64,000 nt of DNA from Actinacidiphila alni (lineage in GTDB: Bacteria; Actinomycetota; Actinomycetes; Streptomycetales; Streptomycetaceae), in contig NZ_FONG01000007.1 in the NCBI RefSeq assembly GCF_900112845.1, positions 186,001 through 250,000 on the forward strand, in the 5' to 3' direction. This document shows, piece by piece, positions 25,401 through 32,969 of the stretch. Below the pieces are notes generated by a model that saw nothing but the letters and a program-made list of their open reading frames with translations, was not told the origin of the DNA and searched no databases. Position numbers and translations under genes: made by a program. Every line of letters starts with the position of its first letter. Position 1 is the stretch's first letter.

Positions 25401-26559
25401 GGGCCTGGGTGAAGTAGCCGATCAGCTTGTCCTGGTCGTACTTCGGGTCGAGCTGCCGGTTCTCGCGCAGCGCGGCGCCGTAGTCGTACGAGGTGTAGTT
25501 CTGCGGTTCGCCGAGCCAGCCCCAGTTGGTGCCGCCGTAGGTCATGTAGAAGCTCTGCGAGGTGGCGCCGACGGCGATGTTCTGCTTGTAGAAGACGTCG
25601 GCGAACTGGTCGTTGATCAGCTGCGCGCACTTGTCGTAGCCGGGGCCGCCCCACGGGTCGAAGGCGCCGCCCTGGAACTCGGCGGTGGCCAGCGGCTTTC
25701 CGGGCACGTGGTCGTAGCTGATGTCCGGGACGCCGTTCCAGCGGGTGGGGTTGGAGCAGTTGAAGCCCTGCGGGTAGGAGTCGGCGGCGTCCACGTCGAG
25801 GGCGCCGACACCGGAGTTGAAGGTGCCGTTGTTGTTGCCGACGAGGGGGACGGTGATGCCGTCGGCCTTCGCCTTGTCCTCCAGGTGCTTCATGTACGTG
25901 TGGCCGGCCGCGTTGCCGTTGTAGTACTCGTTCTCGACCTGGTACTCGATCACCGAGCCCTTGCCGTCGGTGAGTTGGTGCCGGGCCAGGATCCGGTCGA
26001 TCTGCGTCTGCCACTCGTCGCTGTACTTCAGGTACTCCGGGTCGCTGGTACGGGTGTTGCCCGCCTTCGTCGACAGCCAGCCGGGGAAACCGCCGCCGTC
26101 CACCTCGGCGTTGATGTACGGGCCGGGCCGGGCGATGACGTAGATGCCGAGGTCGGCGGCCATGTCGAGCAGTTTGTCCACGTCGCGGACGCCGGTGAAG
26201 TCGTAGACGCCGGGCGCGGGCGAGTGGTAGCCCCAGTCGAAGTAGAGGGAGACGGCGTTGAATCCGGCCGCCTTCATCTTCTGCAGCACGTCCAGCCACA
26301 GGTCCTGGCTGGGCAGCCGGTAGTAGTGGAATTCGCCGCCCCACAGATAGGTGCGCTTGCCGTCGATCATGAACGAGTAGTCGTCGTAGGTGACCGTGTG
26401 CGCCGCGTGCGGGGCGGCGGCCGGTGCCGTCGTGCCGCTCCGGCCCGGTGGCTCGGCGGCCGATCCGGCGGTGATGCCGAACCCGGTCAGGAGCGCGGTG
26501 GTGACCCCCAGCGCCAGACAGCGCCGGAGCGCCTCCGCGCGTATTCGGTGAACAGCCAT
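22405..26559 (-). CDS. Secreted GH35 beta-galactosidase with NPCBM domain
   Basis: 1384-residue secreted glycosidase. A Sec signal peptide covers about 40 residues. The GH35 TIM barrel follows (residues about 50-390, starting TYDDYSFMIDGKRTYLWGGEFHYYRLP). The acid/base Glu is in YQVENEYYNG near residue 209. The nucleophile Glu is in ATAEFQGGAFDPWGG near residue 293. Next come jelly-roll beta-galactosidase domains, a NEW3-type Ig-like domain (GGQTFTATAKVSVPRGKPA), and a C-terminal NPCBM domain (DLEFLSATNGWGPVERDQS to the end). It removes terminal beta-galactose from plant or other glycans. The ATG at 26559 has GGAGGTAGGA immediately upstream. A 255-bp AT-richer leader with an inverted repeat lies upstream. 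Confidence 0.92.
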   Translation of the reverse strand: MAVHRIRAEALRRCLALGVTTALLTGFGITAGSAAEPPGRSGTTAPAAAPHAAHTVTYDDYSFMIDGKRTYLWGGEFHYYRLPSQDLWLDVLQKMKAAGFNAVSLYFDWGYHSPAPGVYDFTGVRDVDKLLDMAADLGIYVIARPGPYINAEVDGGGFPGWLSTKAGNTRTSDPEYLKYSDEWQTQIDRILARHQLTDGKGSVIEYQVENEYYNGNAAGHTYMKHLEDKAKADGITVPLVGNNNGTFNSGVGALDVDAADSYPQGFNCSNPTRWNGVPDISYDHVPGKPLATAEFQGGAFDPWGGPGYDKCAQLINDQFADVFYKQNIAVGATSQSFYMTYGGTNWGWLGEPQNYTSYDYGAALRENRQLDPKYDQDKLIGYFTQALAPLAKTDALPATPTDNASIVDTARRNPDTGTQFHVLRHADSTATSNDSGHVTIDLGAHPGYTHDDADSALSYSGSWSHVGAEQNYTGGDYQHTESFSDTAGDSFSTDFTGTGVKWISNLDGNHGIADVYLDGTKVKTVDLYGATKQNQYVAYRASGLAAGTHTLKVVVTGNSNADASGRFVTVDAIDVDSGTGGTAPVYTVPQQPGTALTLNGRQSKIIVADYSLGGNQLQYSTSEIMTNATIGGRDIAVLYGDHGSDGETVLHYAKQPKVTTTGGAVTSTWDAATGDLRLNYTHSGLTRVRIDGGGHPLLLLLADTDTAKTFWRQDTAAGPVLVRGTHLLRGATSSGPSGSTLALTGDVAGNGAIEVFSGANSVTWNGKSVRTTVTDSGSRTGTVPTAATVTLPALTGWKHQQESPEAQPGFDDSSWQVADRTSSHSTTTPGSLPVLFADDYGFHTGSTWYRGRFTATGKETGITLSAQSGGGAAASSVWLNGTFLGSSTSDGQKTYAFPAGVLKSDGDNIVSVLTVNMGHEEDYNSSNGNKAARGLTGASLAGAPLDTITWRLQGVRGGETPVDTVRGPLNTGGLYGERAGWTLPGHPTDGWQPVTLPTTDTTPGVSWYSTNVALNLPKGQDTSLGLTFTDDASRKYRVEIYVNGWNMGNYVNYLGPQHSFPIPNGVLNPNGGNTIALAVWNLDGSTGGLGKVALTNYGSYASSLKVAQNASPRYSKAAYAMPAAPTSTVALQVPGSVAGGQTFTATAKVSVPRGKPAAREVTAALDAPDGWTVSTHSQPASVGLIRSGSSAVFRWTVTAPQTPGKVNALEVKARLTQGWNRTSTRDERVIGSIPAPPPAGDNQVSDLEFLSATNGWGPVERDQSVGNTAANDGTPLKLGGTTYAKGLGTNSPSDVQIYLDGRCSRFTATVGVDNGDPGSVTFSVTLDGKVLTTTPVLRGSSQPVTIDVPVTGGQVLDLGVGDGGDGNGNDHGDWANPVLTCAAG

Positions 26560-26639
26560 TCCTACCTCCACGTCACGTGCGGGAGTGTCGCGAGCTTCAG
26601 TGGTCGCTCATGAACAGCCAGGAAAGAGCAGAGTCCCTG

Positions 26640-26658
26640 TTGATATATGTGCGATCAA
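26640..26658. promoter_or_regulatory. Inverted repeat upstream of GH35 gene
   Basis: The sequence ttgat-N9-atcaa lies about 80 bp upstream of the GH35 start in an unusually AT-rich patch. It could be an operator for sugar-responsive control. No regulator gene lies next to it, so this is only a candidate. Confidence 0.35.
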
Positions 26659-26777
26659 GTCGCTTAGCGACCGGAAGTGTTCCAGCCCGTCGGGGTGAGC
26701 GCAACCATACGAACGCAAATGACCAGTAGCCGCTGGAGGCTTGAGCGGCCGGCGGTCGATCGGCGGTTGATCGAGCA

Positions 26778-26829
26778 CTGATCGAGCACTGACCAAGCAC
26801 CGATCGGTGCTTGGTCAGTGCTCGATCAG
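26778..26829. repeat. 52-bp perfect palindrome
   Basis: Every base from 26778 to 26803 pairs with 26804 to 26829 with no mismatch, centred on ccgatcgg. The left arm is made of 11-bp tandem units (tgatcgagcac at 26768 and 26779, then tgaccaagcac). It covers the stop codon of the short minus-strand remnant and could form a very stable hairpin on either strand. Confidence 0.9.
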
Positions 26830-27012
26830 CGGGGTGAAGGCGGTGCCGGTGGACGTGCCGAGCCGGTCGCGGACGGTGGCCAGTTCGAGGGCGAGGGTCG
26901 CCTGCCGCACGCTGCCGCGGGCCTTGGCGGTGAGCGCGCGGCCGGCGTCGGGGTACTGGTCGAGCTGCTGCTGGTCGCGGGTACGGGCCCGCGCCCACTC
27001 CTTGGCGGACAT
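26815..27012 (-). pseudogene. Possible 3' remnant of an unidentified gene
   Basis: A 65-residue frame (MSAKEWARARTRDQQQLDQYPDAG...TAFTPLIEH) with strong G/C third-position bias, as in real streptomycete genes. There is no ribosome binding site before its ATG, and the frame stays open and protein-like a little further upstream (VGCGDDLMSAKEW). That suggests the C-terminal end of a lost gene. I do not recognise the family. A 17-bp direct repeat array lies at the presumed break, and the stop codon sits inside the 52-bp palindrome. It could instead be a genuine small gene. Confidence 0.35.
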
Positions 27013-27074
27013 CAGGTCGTCGCCGCAGCCGACGAGGGCCGGCGGGCGCGGTGCGCGGGACGACGGCGGCGGAG

Positions 27075-27120
27075 CGGTCGGCCCCCGGGGACGGTCGGCC
27101 CCCGGGGACGGTCGGCCCCC
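27075..27120. repeat. 17-bp direct repeat, 2.7 copies
   Basis: The unit cggtcggcccccgggga occurs at 27075-27091 and 27092-27108, with a partial copy to 27120. It lies just after the SGNH hydrolase stop, between that gene and the remnant. Confidence 0.7.
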
Positions 27121-27126
27121 GATGCG

Positions 27127-28308
27127 TCAGGCGAACGCGCCGTCCGCGCCGAAGACCTTGGCGGCGAAGCGCTCGCCGATGAGGCGGTGGGTGGCCGTGT
27201 CCGGGTGCAGGGCGTCGGGCAGCGGCAGCGCGCCGGTGTCGGCCTCGCCGTACAGCTCGCGGCCGTCGAGATAGCTCAACCGCGGGTCTGAGGCGGCGCG
27301 TTGGGCGACGATACGGGCCAGCTCGTCGCGGACGACGCGCAGCGTGAGCCGTCCGGCGGCGGTGTCGGCCGGATCGCCGGTGGCCTTGAAACGTACGTCG
27401 CCGGCGGCGAGCGCCTCCATGTCGAAGGCGGCCGGGCCCGGGGTGTCCTCGTGGATCGGGCACAGGATCGGCGAGACCACCAGCAGCGGGGTGTCCGGGT
27501 GGCCCTCACGGATCGTGTCCAGGAAGCCGTGCACCGCGGGTCCGAAGGCGCGCAGGCGCATCACGTCGCCGTTGACGATGTTGATGCCGATCTTCACGCT
27601 GATCAGGTCCGCGGGCGCGTCCCGCATCGCGCGGGCGGTGAAGGGGTCGAGCATCGCGCTGCCACCCAGGCCCAGATTGACCAGGTCCGCGCCGCCCAGG
27701 GACGCGGCGAGCGCGGGCCAGATCGTGGTCGGGCTCGCCGCGTTGGAGCCGTGGCTGATCGAACTCCCGTGGTGCAGCCAGACCTTGCGGCCCCGGTCGG
27801 GGGACGGTTCGACGGGCGCGTCGGTGCGCAGCGCGACCAGTTCGGTGGTTTCGGTGTGCGGCAGCCAGATCTCGACGTCCTTGGCCGTGTCCGGCAGGCC
27901 GGCGAAGCGGAGGGTGCCGGATGTGCCGTCGGTACGCTCGGCCGTCCCGTTCGCCATGTCGAGGGTCAGGGTGTGGCCGCCTTCCACGCTGCCCTGTCCG
28001 GCCAGGACACCGTCCACGACCAGGTCGTATACCCCGTCGGGGCGCGGCGGCGCGCCCGCGTACACCCGCTTGGTCGGCACCGTCTCCAGCTCCATGGCGG
28101 TCGCCCGCGTACGGAACGCCAGCCGCACTCCGGACGGCTGCGACTCGGCCATCGCCAGCTGTCCGTCCGCGTACTGCGCCCGCGCCCACCCGGGCAGCCG
28201 GTGCGGCAGCACACCGCTCGCGGTCTTCTCCAACTCCGTCGCGCCACGCACCAGCGCCGCGCCGCGCGCGGAGCCGAAGTCGGTACTGGTCCAGTCCTGC
28301 GTGTCCAT
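27127..28308 (-). CDS. SGNH/GDSL-type hydrolase (two-domain)
   Basis: 393-residue protein. The N-terminal 170 residues look like a beta-sandwich domain (RLAFRTRATAMELETVPTKR, GTLRFAGLPDTAKDVEIWLP). The C-terminal half is an SGNH hydrolase: the serine block is WLHHGSSISHGSNA near residue 180, block III may be KIGINIVNG, and the Asp/His pair is in LPDALHPDTATH. No signal peptide is seen. Relatives are carbohydrate esterases or lipases; the substrate is not known. The ATG at 28308 follows GGAGGG. A neighbouring GH35 gene on the same strand suggests a role in glycan deacetylation. An inverted repeat lies about 90 bp upstream. Confidence 0.85.
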   Translation of the reverse strand: MDTQDWTSTDFGSARGAALVRGATELEKTASGVLPHRLPGWARAQYADGQLAMAESQPSGVRLAFRTRATAMELETVPTKRVYAGAPPRPDGVYDLVVDGVLAGQGSVEGGHTLTLDMANGTAERTDGTSGTLRFAGLPDTAKDVEIWLPHTETTELVALRTDAPVEPSPDRGRKVWLHHGSSISHGSNAASPTTIWPALAASLGGADLVNLGLGGSAMLDPFTARAMRDAPADLISVKIGINIVNGDVMRLRAFGPAVHGFLDTIREGHPDTPLLVVSPILCPIHEDTPGPAAFDMEALAAGDVRFKATGDPADTAAGRLTLRVVRDELARIVAQRAASDPRLSYLDGRELYGEADTGALPLPDALHPDTATHRLIGERFAAKVFGADGAFA

Positions 28309-28396
28309 CGCGTCACCCTCCGGGCACACGGCGCCGCTCCCGTTGCGCGCATGCCGCAGCCGTTCTCGTCATCACCTACACCTCATCATGAGCATA

Positions 28397-28411
28397 CCTA
28401 ATATCTTTAGG
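28397..28411. promoter_or_regulatory. Inverted repeat upstream of SGNH hydrolase gene
   Basis: An AT-rich dyad cctaa-tatct-ttagg lies in the 120-bp gap between the NUDIX and SGNH genes. Its low GC in a 70% GC genome suggests an operator or promoter. It does not match a full iron box. Confidence 0.35.
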
Positions 28412-28428
28412 CAAATCCCTGGTGAGTA

Positions 28429-28938
28429 TTAGTGGAGTGGCGCCGTCCGGCGGAGGTGGGTGCGGTAGCGGGCGTGGGCCTCGCGGGCGTCGGAGACGAA
28501 GGCGGGGTGGGCGAGGAGCGCGGTCAGCTCGGAGTCGGTGAGCCAGGCGTGCCAGGCGACTTCACGGGGGTCGGGCCGGACCGGAGTGGTCACGACTACC
28601 TCGTGGAGGCCGAGCCAGTAGGGGCTGATCTCGCCCGCGCACAGGAATTTCAGGACGAAGCGGGGTGCGGCCGTGACGTCCAGCTCTTCCGCCAGTTCGC
28701 GGGCGGCGGCCTCGGGGTAGGTCTCGCCGACGCCGACAGCGCCGCCGAAGAGCCAGTTGTAGCCGCCGGGGAAACGGGAGGCGTCGGCGGGGCGGCGGTG
28801 AACGAGCACGCGTCCGCGCGGGTCGCGGACCACGACGGTGGCGACGCGGTGCGGCCAGCCGCGGCGGATCGCCTCCGCGCGGTCGACGACCCCCAGCACC
28901 CGGTCGTGCTCGTCGACCCGCTCGACCCGCTCACCCAC
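28429..28938 (-). CDS. NUDIX hydrolase
   Basis: 169-residue NUDIX enzyme. The full NUDIX box G-x5-E-x7-R-E-x2-E-E is seen in GGAVGVGETYPEAAARELAEELD (residues about 65-87), which binds the metal and nucleoside diphosphate. DEHDRVLGVVDRAEAIRRGWPHR in front is the pattern of YfcD/Idi-like NUDIX proteins, which may act on nucleotide sugars or isoprenoid diphosphates. The substrate is uncertain. Start is the GTG at 28938, six bases after the stop of the upstream membrane protein gene, so the two probably form an operon. Confidence 0.87.
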   Translation of the reverse strand: MGERVERVDEHDRVLGVVDRAEAIRRGWPHRVATVVVRDPRGRVLVHRRPADASRFPGGYNWLFGGAVGVGETYPEAAARELAEELDVTAAPRFVLKFLCAGEISPYWLGLHEVVVTTPVRPDPREVAWHAWLTDSELTALLAHPAFVSDAREAHARYRTHLRRTAPLH

Positions 28939-28944
28939 GGACGG

Positions 28945-29265
28945 TCACTTGGCGACGGTGAAGACCGCGACGATCAGCAGCACGATCAGCGCGCACAGCA
29001 CGAGGACGACGGCCATCGAGGCGACGCAGCAGGCGCACAATTCCGCGGTACGCACCAGGGCCGCGCGCAGCGGCGAGTCCGGCGGCTCGGCCGCGACCCG
29101 GCGCGAGCGGCGGGACGGCGGCGCGTCCGGGCCGCGGCCCGTGCCGGTGCCGGTGCCGGTGCCGGTGGCGGACCCGTGGCCCGGGGCGCGCCGGGGCGGC
29201 GGCGGGCCCGGGGCGGGGGCGCGCCGGGGCGGCGGCGGCATACGAGGGGTGTCCGGACCGGGCAC
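28945..29265 (-). CDS. Small proline-rich single-span membrane protein
   Basis: 106-residue protein. The N-terminal half is Pro/Arg/Gly-rich, with GTGTGTGTG from a six-base tandem repeat (gccggt). The C-terminal part has one hydrophobic helix (CCVASMAVVLVLCALIVLLIVAVF) preceded by Cys residues. This suggests a tail-anchored topology with a cytosolic disordered region. The GTG at 29265 has GGAGAG seven bases upstream. No family is recognised. It lies six bases upstream of the NUDIX gene and is probably co-transcribed with it. Confidence 0.7.
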   Translation of the reverse strand: MPGPDTPRMPPPPRRAPAPGPPPPRRAPGHGSATGTGTGTGTGRGPDAPPSRRSRRVAAEPPDSPLRAALVRTAELCACCVASMAVVLVLCALIVLLIVAVFTVAK

Positions 29266-29711
29266 GGAACTCTCCTGACGTCGATCGGGGCGGACGCGGT
29301 CGGCCGGGTCGGTCGCCGCGACGCGGAACAGTGCCGGTGTTCCGTGCGGACGATCATCGCCGTGACCTACGGCTCCTTCCCGCCCGGGGTCGGGCAAAAA
29401 GGGGCCGAAACGCGCGTGGGCGCGACAGCCGTGATCGAGAGTAGTCGCCTGCGGCGCGCTTCGACGCCCCACGGACCCCAGCCACCCCTCCACCGACCGC
29501 GCCCGCGGGTCCCCTGTCGGGGGTGCCCGATCTCCCGCGGAGTGCGGGAGTCGGGTCTTTGAGGGGCACCCTCCTCCGCAGAGGTGCGGGCGCGGGGCCG
29601 CGGCCGTGAAGGGGCGCCCTTCTCCCTGGGGGGAAGCGGAGGCGCGTCAAGAGGGCGTATGGGGGCCGCGGGCGCGGGTGCGGGCACGAACGGGTTGGCT
29701 AGGGTGCCCGG
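29266..29711. other. 446-bp divergent intergenic region with structured repeat
   Basis: No gene is supported here. At 29521-29571 an outer stem (gggtgccc with gggcaccc) encloses an inner stem (ctcccgc with gcgggag), giving a branched structure. The adjoining 29563-29583 is a reverse copy of part of the terminator at 19130-19150. The rest should hold promoters for the small membrane protein gene and the AfsR-like gene, which I cannot place. Confidence 0.55.
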
Positions 29712-32700
29712 ATGGGGATCGAGCTGGTGGTGTTGGGGCGCGTCGCGCATCGGGGGGAGGAGGTGACGGCGCCGCGGGTGCGGGGGCTGGTGGCGCTGCT
29801 GGCGGGGGACGTGGGGGCAGGCTGCGGGGTGGGGCGGCTGGTGGAGGGGCTGTGGGGCGGCGAACCGCCCGAGCGGCCCGGGAAGGCGCTCCAGGTCGTG
29901 GTGTCGCGGGCCCGGGCCCTGCTGGGGCCCGAGGTGATCGTCAGCACGCCGAACGGATACCGCCTCGGCCTCACCGAGGAGCAGGTGGACAGCTCGGCGC
30001 TGCTGCTACGGGCCGCGGCGAGCGCGGCACTGGCCAGGGCAGGCGAGCACGCCGGGGCGCTCGCCGAGGCCGAGGCGGGCCTCGCGCTGTGGCCGGGGAC
30101 GCCGGACGAGCCGGACGGTACGGACGACCCGGTGGCGGCGCTGCGGACCGAGCGCGCCCCGGTGCGGGCCGGGCTGGTGAGGGCGCGGACGCTGGCACTG
30201 GCCCGGCTGGGCCGGCACACCGAGGCGGCGGGCCCGCTGGCGGAGCTGGCGGCGGCCCACCCCCGCGACGAAGAGATCCTCGCGGAACTGCTGCGCGCCG
30301 AAGCGGCGACCGCCGGCCCCTCGGCCGCGCTGACCCGCTACGAGGCGTACCGCCGCGAGCTGCGCACCGACCTCGGCACCGAACCGGGCGCCGCGCTCCG
30401 CGCCGTACAGCGCGAACTGCTGGACGACGAACCGCCCGCCGTACGCGTCGGCGTCCCGCACGAACCGAATCAACTCCTGGGCAGGGAAGCCGACATCGCG
30501 GCCGTCGAGGAACTGCTGCGCCCGTCCCGCGCGGTCACCGTCGCGGGACCCGGCGGCCTCGGCAAGACCCGCCTCGCGCACGCCGTCAGCCGCCGCGCTG
30601 GGCGCCGCGCGGTGTACTTCGTACCGCTGGCCGGCGTCACCGAGGACGCGGACGTGGCCGCGGAAGTGGCGTCCGCGCTGGGCGCAGGCGCCGTCCGCGG
30701 CGCCACCGACCCGCTCGCCGGGACCCTCGCCGTGCTCGGCGCGGGCCCCGCTCTGCTGGTGCTGGACAACTGCGAACAGGTCGTGCGCGGCGCCGCCGAC
30801 CTCGTACGGGCGCTGCTGTCGGCCGCGCCCGAGCTGCGGGTGCTCGCCACGAGCAGGGCGCCGCTCGGCCTGACGTCCGAGTCGGTGTACGCGCTGCCGG
30901 AGCTGGGGCTCGATACGACGGTCGAGCTGTTCACGCAGCGGGCGCGGGCCGCGCGCAGCGGGGTGCAGCTGCCGCCGGACGCGGTGGCCGAGCTGTGCCG
31001 GCACCTGGACGGGCTGCCGCTGGCGGTCGAGTTGGCCGCCGCGCGGGTCCGCGCGCTGTCGGTGCCGGAGATCGCCCGCCGCCTCGGCGACCGTTTCGCG
31101 CTGCTGCGCGGCGGCGCGCGCGACGCGCCCGAGCGGCACCGTACGCTGCACGCCGTCGTGGACTGGAGCTGGAATCTGCTCGCCGAGGACGCCAGGGCGG
31201 CGCTGCGCACGCTCTCCGTCCTCCCCGGCGGCTTCTCGGGCGAGGCCGCCGAACACGTGCTGGGCGAGGACGCGTTGCCGCTGCTGGAGCAGCTGGCCGA
31301 CCAGTCGCTGCTCACCGTCGCCGACACCCCGGCCGGCGCCCGCTTCCGGATGCTGGAGACCGTACGGGAGTTCAGCGCGGCCCGGCTCGCGGAGGCGGGC
31401 GGGCAGGAGGAGGCCGTCGGCCGACTCCTGTCCTGGGCACGGGACTTCGGCCTCGCGCACCACACCGTGCTGTTCGGCCCCGAGCCGCGCGCGGCCGGCG
31501 AGCTGATCCGGCCGGAGCAGGACAATCTCGTGGCGGCGCTGCGGCACGCCCTGGCCCGTGACGACGGCCCGACCATTGCCGCGGCGACCGCCGTGCTGGC
31601 CACGATGTGGTCCAATGCCTCGGACTTCCCGCGCCTGGCGGCGCTCGCCGCCGACACCGGCCCGCCGCTGTCGCACTACTACCCCGAGCCCGACTACGTC
31701 GAGGTCGCGCGCGCCGCCGCCGCGGTGTGCGCGGCGGGTCTGCTGATGGGCTACGGCCCGCGCGCGATACGCCAGTTGGTCACACTGCGGCGGCTGCCGC
31801 CCGCCCCGCCGGACACCCTGCTGCGCGCCACGGCCGTGGCGCTGTGCGCGATCCCGGAGATGCGGCCGCCCGATTACGAGGCGCTGCGTCAACTCTGCGC
31901 CAGCGAGCAGCCGTTGGTCGTCGGCATCGCCGAGTGCGTGGCCAGCTATGTGTGGGAGTTCGAGCACGACCTCGGCCGCGGCCTGGACTCGGCACGCCGC
32001 TCGGTCACCGCCCTCGACCGGGTCGACAACCCGACCGTACGGCTGCTGGCGCACGCCCGGCTGAGCGAGCTGTATCTGCGCACTGGGCAGGGCGAGGCGG
32101 CGTACCGGCATCTGATGGTGGCCTTCGACGCGCTGCCGCGGCTCGGCAACGGGCAGGACCATCTCGGTATCCGCTGGGCGCTGGTGCTGGCGTGTGTGCA
32201 GTGCGGTGACCCCGACGAGGCCGAACGCTGGCTGCGGCAGGCCGAGCGGGACGACCTCCCGACGCAGGACGCCGCCTTCTACAGCTCCGACATCGGGGCG
32301 CGCGCCGAGATCTCGCTGGCGCGTGGCCTCACCGAGGTCGGCCTCGGGCTGTGGCGCGCCGCCGTGGACCGGCTGCGCACCGCGGACCCCACGCCGGGCG
32401 GCGACCGGTGGCAGGAGCCGTGGGCGCTGTACATCCTGTCGGCCGCCGTGACCGCGCACGCCCACCACGACCGCCTCGAACTCGTCGCGGACAGCGTCGA
32501 GTTGCTGCACGAGGGGGTACGGACCCTGCTGACGGCGCCGGCGCGCCGGCCGTCGCAGCTCATCCTGCTGGGCACCATGCTGCACGCGCTCGGTACGGCG
32601 GGGATCGCCGGAGCCCGTACCCCCGGGACCGTGGAGACGGACGTGCCGGCGGACACACGGGCGGACGTACCAGCAGACGTACGAGCTGACGTACCGGCAG

Positions 32701-32969
32701 ACGTACGGACCGACGTACGGCTCGACGTACGGGCGGCCGTCCGCATGGTCGCGCTGGCCGAACGCGTCGGCGCCCTGCGGGAGTTCCAGCCGACGATGTC
32801 GGCGGACCGGGCGCGGCGCGCGGCCCGGGACGCCGACGGGGCGGCGTACGCCGACGCGGTGTCGGCGTACGCCGCCCTGGAGCGGGACCGGTTGTGGGAC
32901 GCGGCCGGGGCGGCGGTCCTGACCGCCCCGGACTCCGCGGCGCCCACGGCTACTTCGGGTCGCGGCTGA
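29712..32969 (+). CDS. AfsR/SARP-type transcriptional regulator with BTAD, NB-ARC and TPR-like regions
   Basis: 1085-residue regulator. Residues 1-85 form a winged-helix DNA-binding domain of SARP type (VLGRVAHRGEEVTAPRVRGLVALL...LQVVVSRARALLG). Residues about 90-235 form a bacterial transcriptional activation domain ending TRYEAYRRELRTDLGTEPG. An NB-ARC ATPase follows, with Walker A GPGGLGKTR near residue 280, LLVLDNCEQV as Walker B, and GLPLAVELAAARVRAL. The C-terminal half is helical and TPR-like. Such proteins activate secondary metabolism or development after nucleotide binding. Near the end is an unusual tandem repeat of DVPADVRA units. Its 3' end overlaps the convergent ABC permease gene by 20 bp. 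Confidence 0.9.
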   Translation: MGIELVVLGRVAHRGEEVTAPRVRGLVALLAGDVGAGCGVGRLVEGLWGGEPPERPGKALQVVVSRARALLGPEVIVSTPNGYRLGLTEEQVDSSALLLRAAASAALARAGEHAGALAEAEAGLALWPGTPDEPDGTDDPVAALRTERAPVRAGLVRARTLALARLGRHTEAAGPLAELAAAHPRDEEILAELLRAEAATAGPSAALTRYEAYRRELRTDLGTEPGAALRAVQRELLDDEPPAVRVGVPHEPNQLLGREADIAAVEELLRPSRAVTVAGPGGLGKTRLAHAVSRRAGRRAVYFVPLAGVTEDADVAAEVASALGAGAVRGATDPLAGTLAVLGAGPALLVLDNCEQVVRGAADLVRALLSAAPELRVLATSRAPLGLTSESVYALPELGLDTTVELFTQRARAARSGVQLPPDAVAELCRHLDGLPLAVELAAARVRALSVPEIARRLGDRFALLRGGARDAPERHRTLHAVVDWSWNLLAEDARAALRTLSVLPGGFSGEAAEHVLGEDALPLLEQLADQSLLTVADTPAGARFRMLETVREFSAARLAEAGGQEEAVGRLLSWARDFGLAHHTVLFGPEPRAAGELIRPEQDNLVAALRHALARDDGPTIAAATAVLATMWSNASDFPRLAALAADTGPPLSHYYPEPDYVEVARAAAAVCAAGLLMGYGPRAIRQLVTLRRLPPAPPDTLLRATAVALCAIPEMRPPDYEALRQLCASEQPLVVGIAECVASYVWEFEHDLGRGLDSARRSVTALDRVDNPTVRLLAHARLSELYLRTGQGEAAYRHLMVAFDALPRLGNGQDHLGIRWALVLACVQCGDPDEAERWLRQAERDDLPTQDAAFYSSDIGARAEISLARGLTEVGLGLWRAAVDRLRTADPTPGGDRWQEPWALYILSAAVTAHAHHDRLELVADSVELLHEGVRTLLTAPARRPSQLILLGTMLHALGTAGIAGARTPGTVETDVPADTRADVPADVRADVPADVRTDVRLDVRAAVRMVALAERVGALREFQPTMSADRARRAARDADGAAYADAVSAYAALERDRLWDAAGAAVLTAPDSAAPTATSGRG
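32640..32739 (+). repeat. Intragenic tandem repeat in AfsR-like gene
   Basis: About eight degenerate 12-bp units built on gacgta(c/g) encode repeated (A/T)DVPADVR residues near the C-terminus. The repeats lie between two helical segments and read like a recently expanded linker. Confidence 0.7.

Noticed and set aside
24163-26613. Long open frame on the plus strand opposite the GH35 gene
   Set aside because: It is the mirror frame of a high-GC gene, rich in Gly, Val and Asp, with no ribosome binding site and no recognisable domain; the minus-strand GH35 motifs are clear.
28397-28411. Iron box before the SGNH hydrolase gene
   Set aside because: Only one half (ttaggt) resembles an iron box; the rest does not fit the 19-bp consensus.
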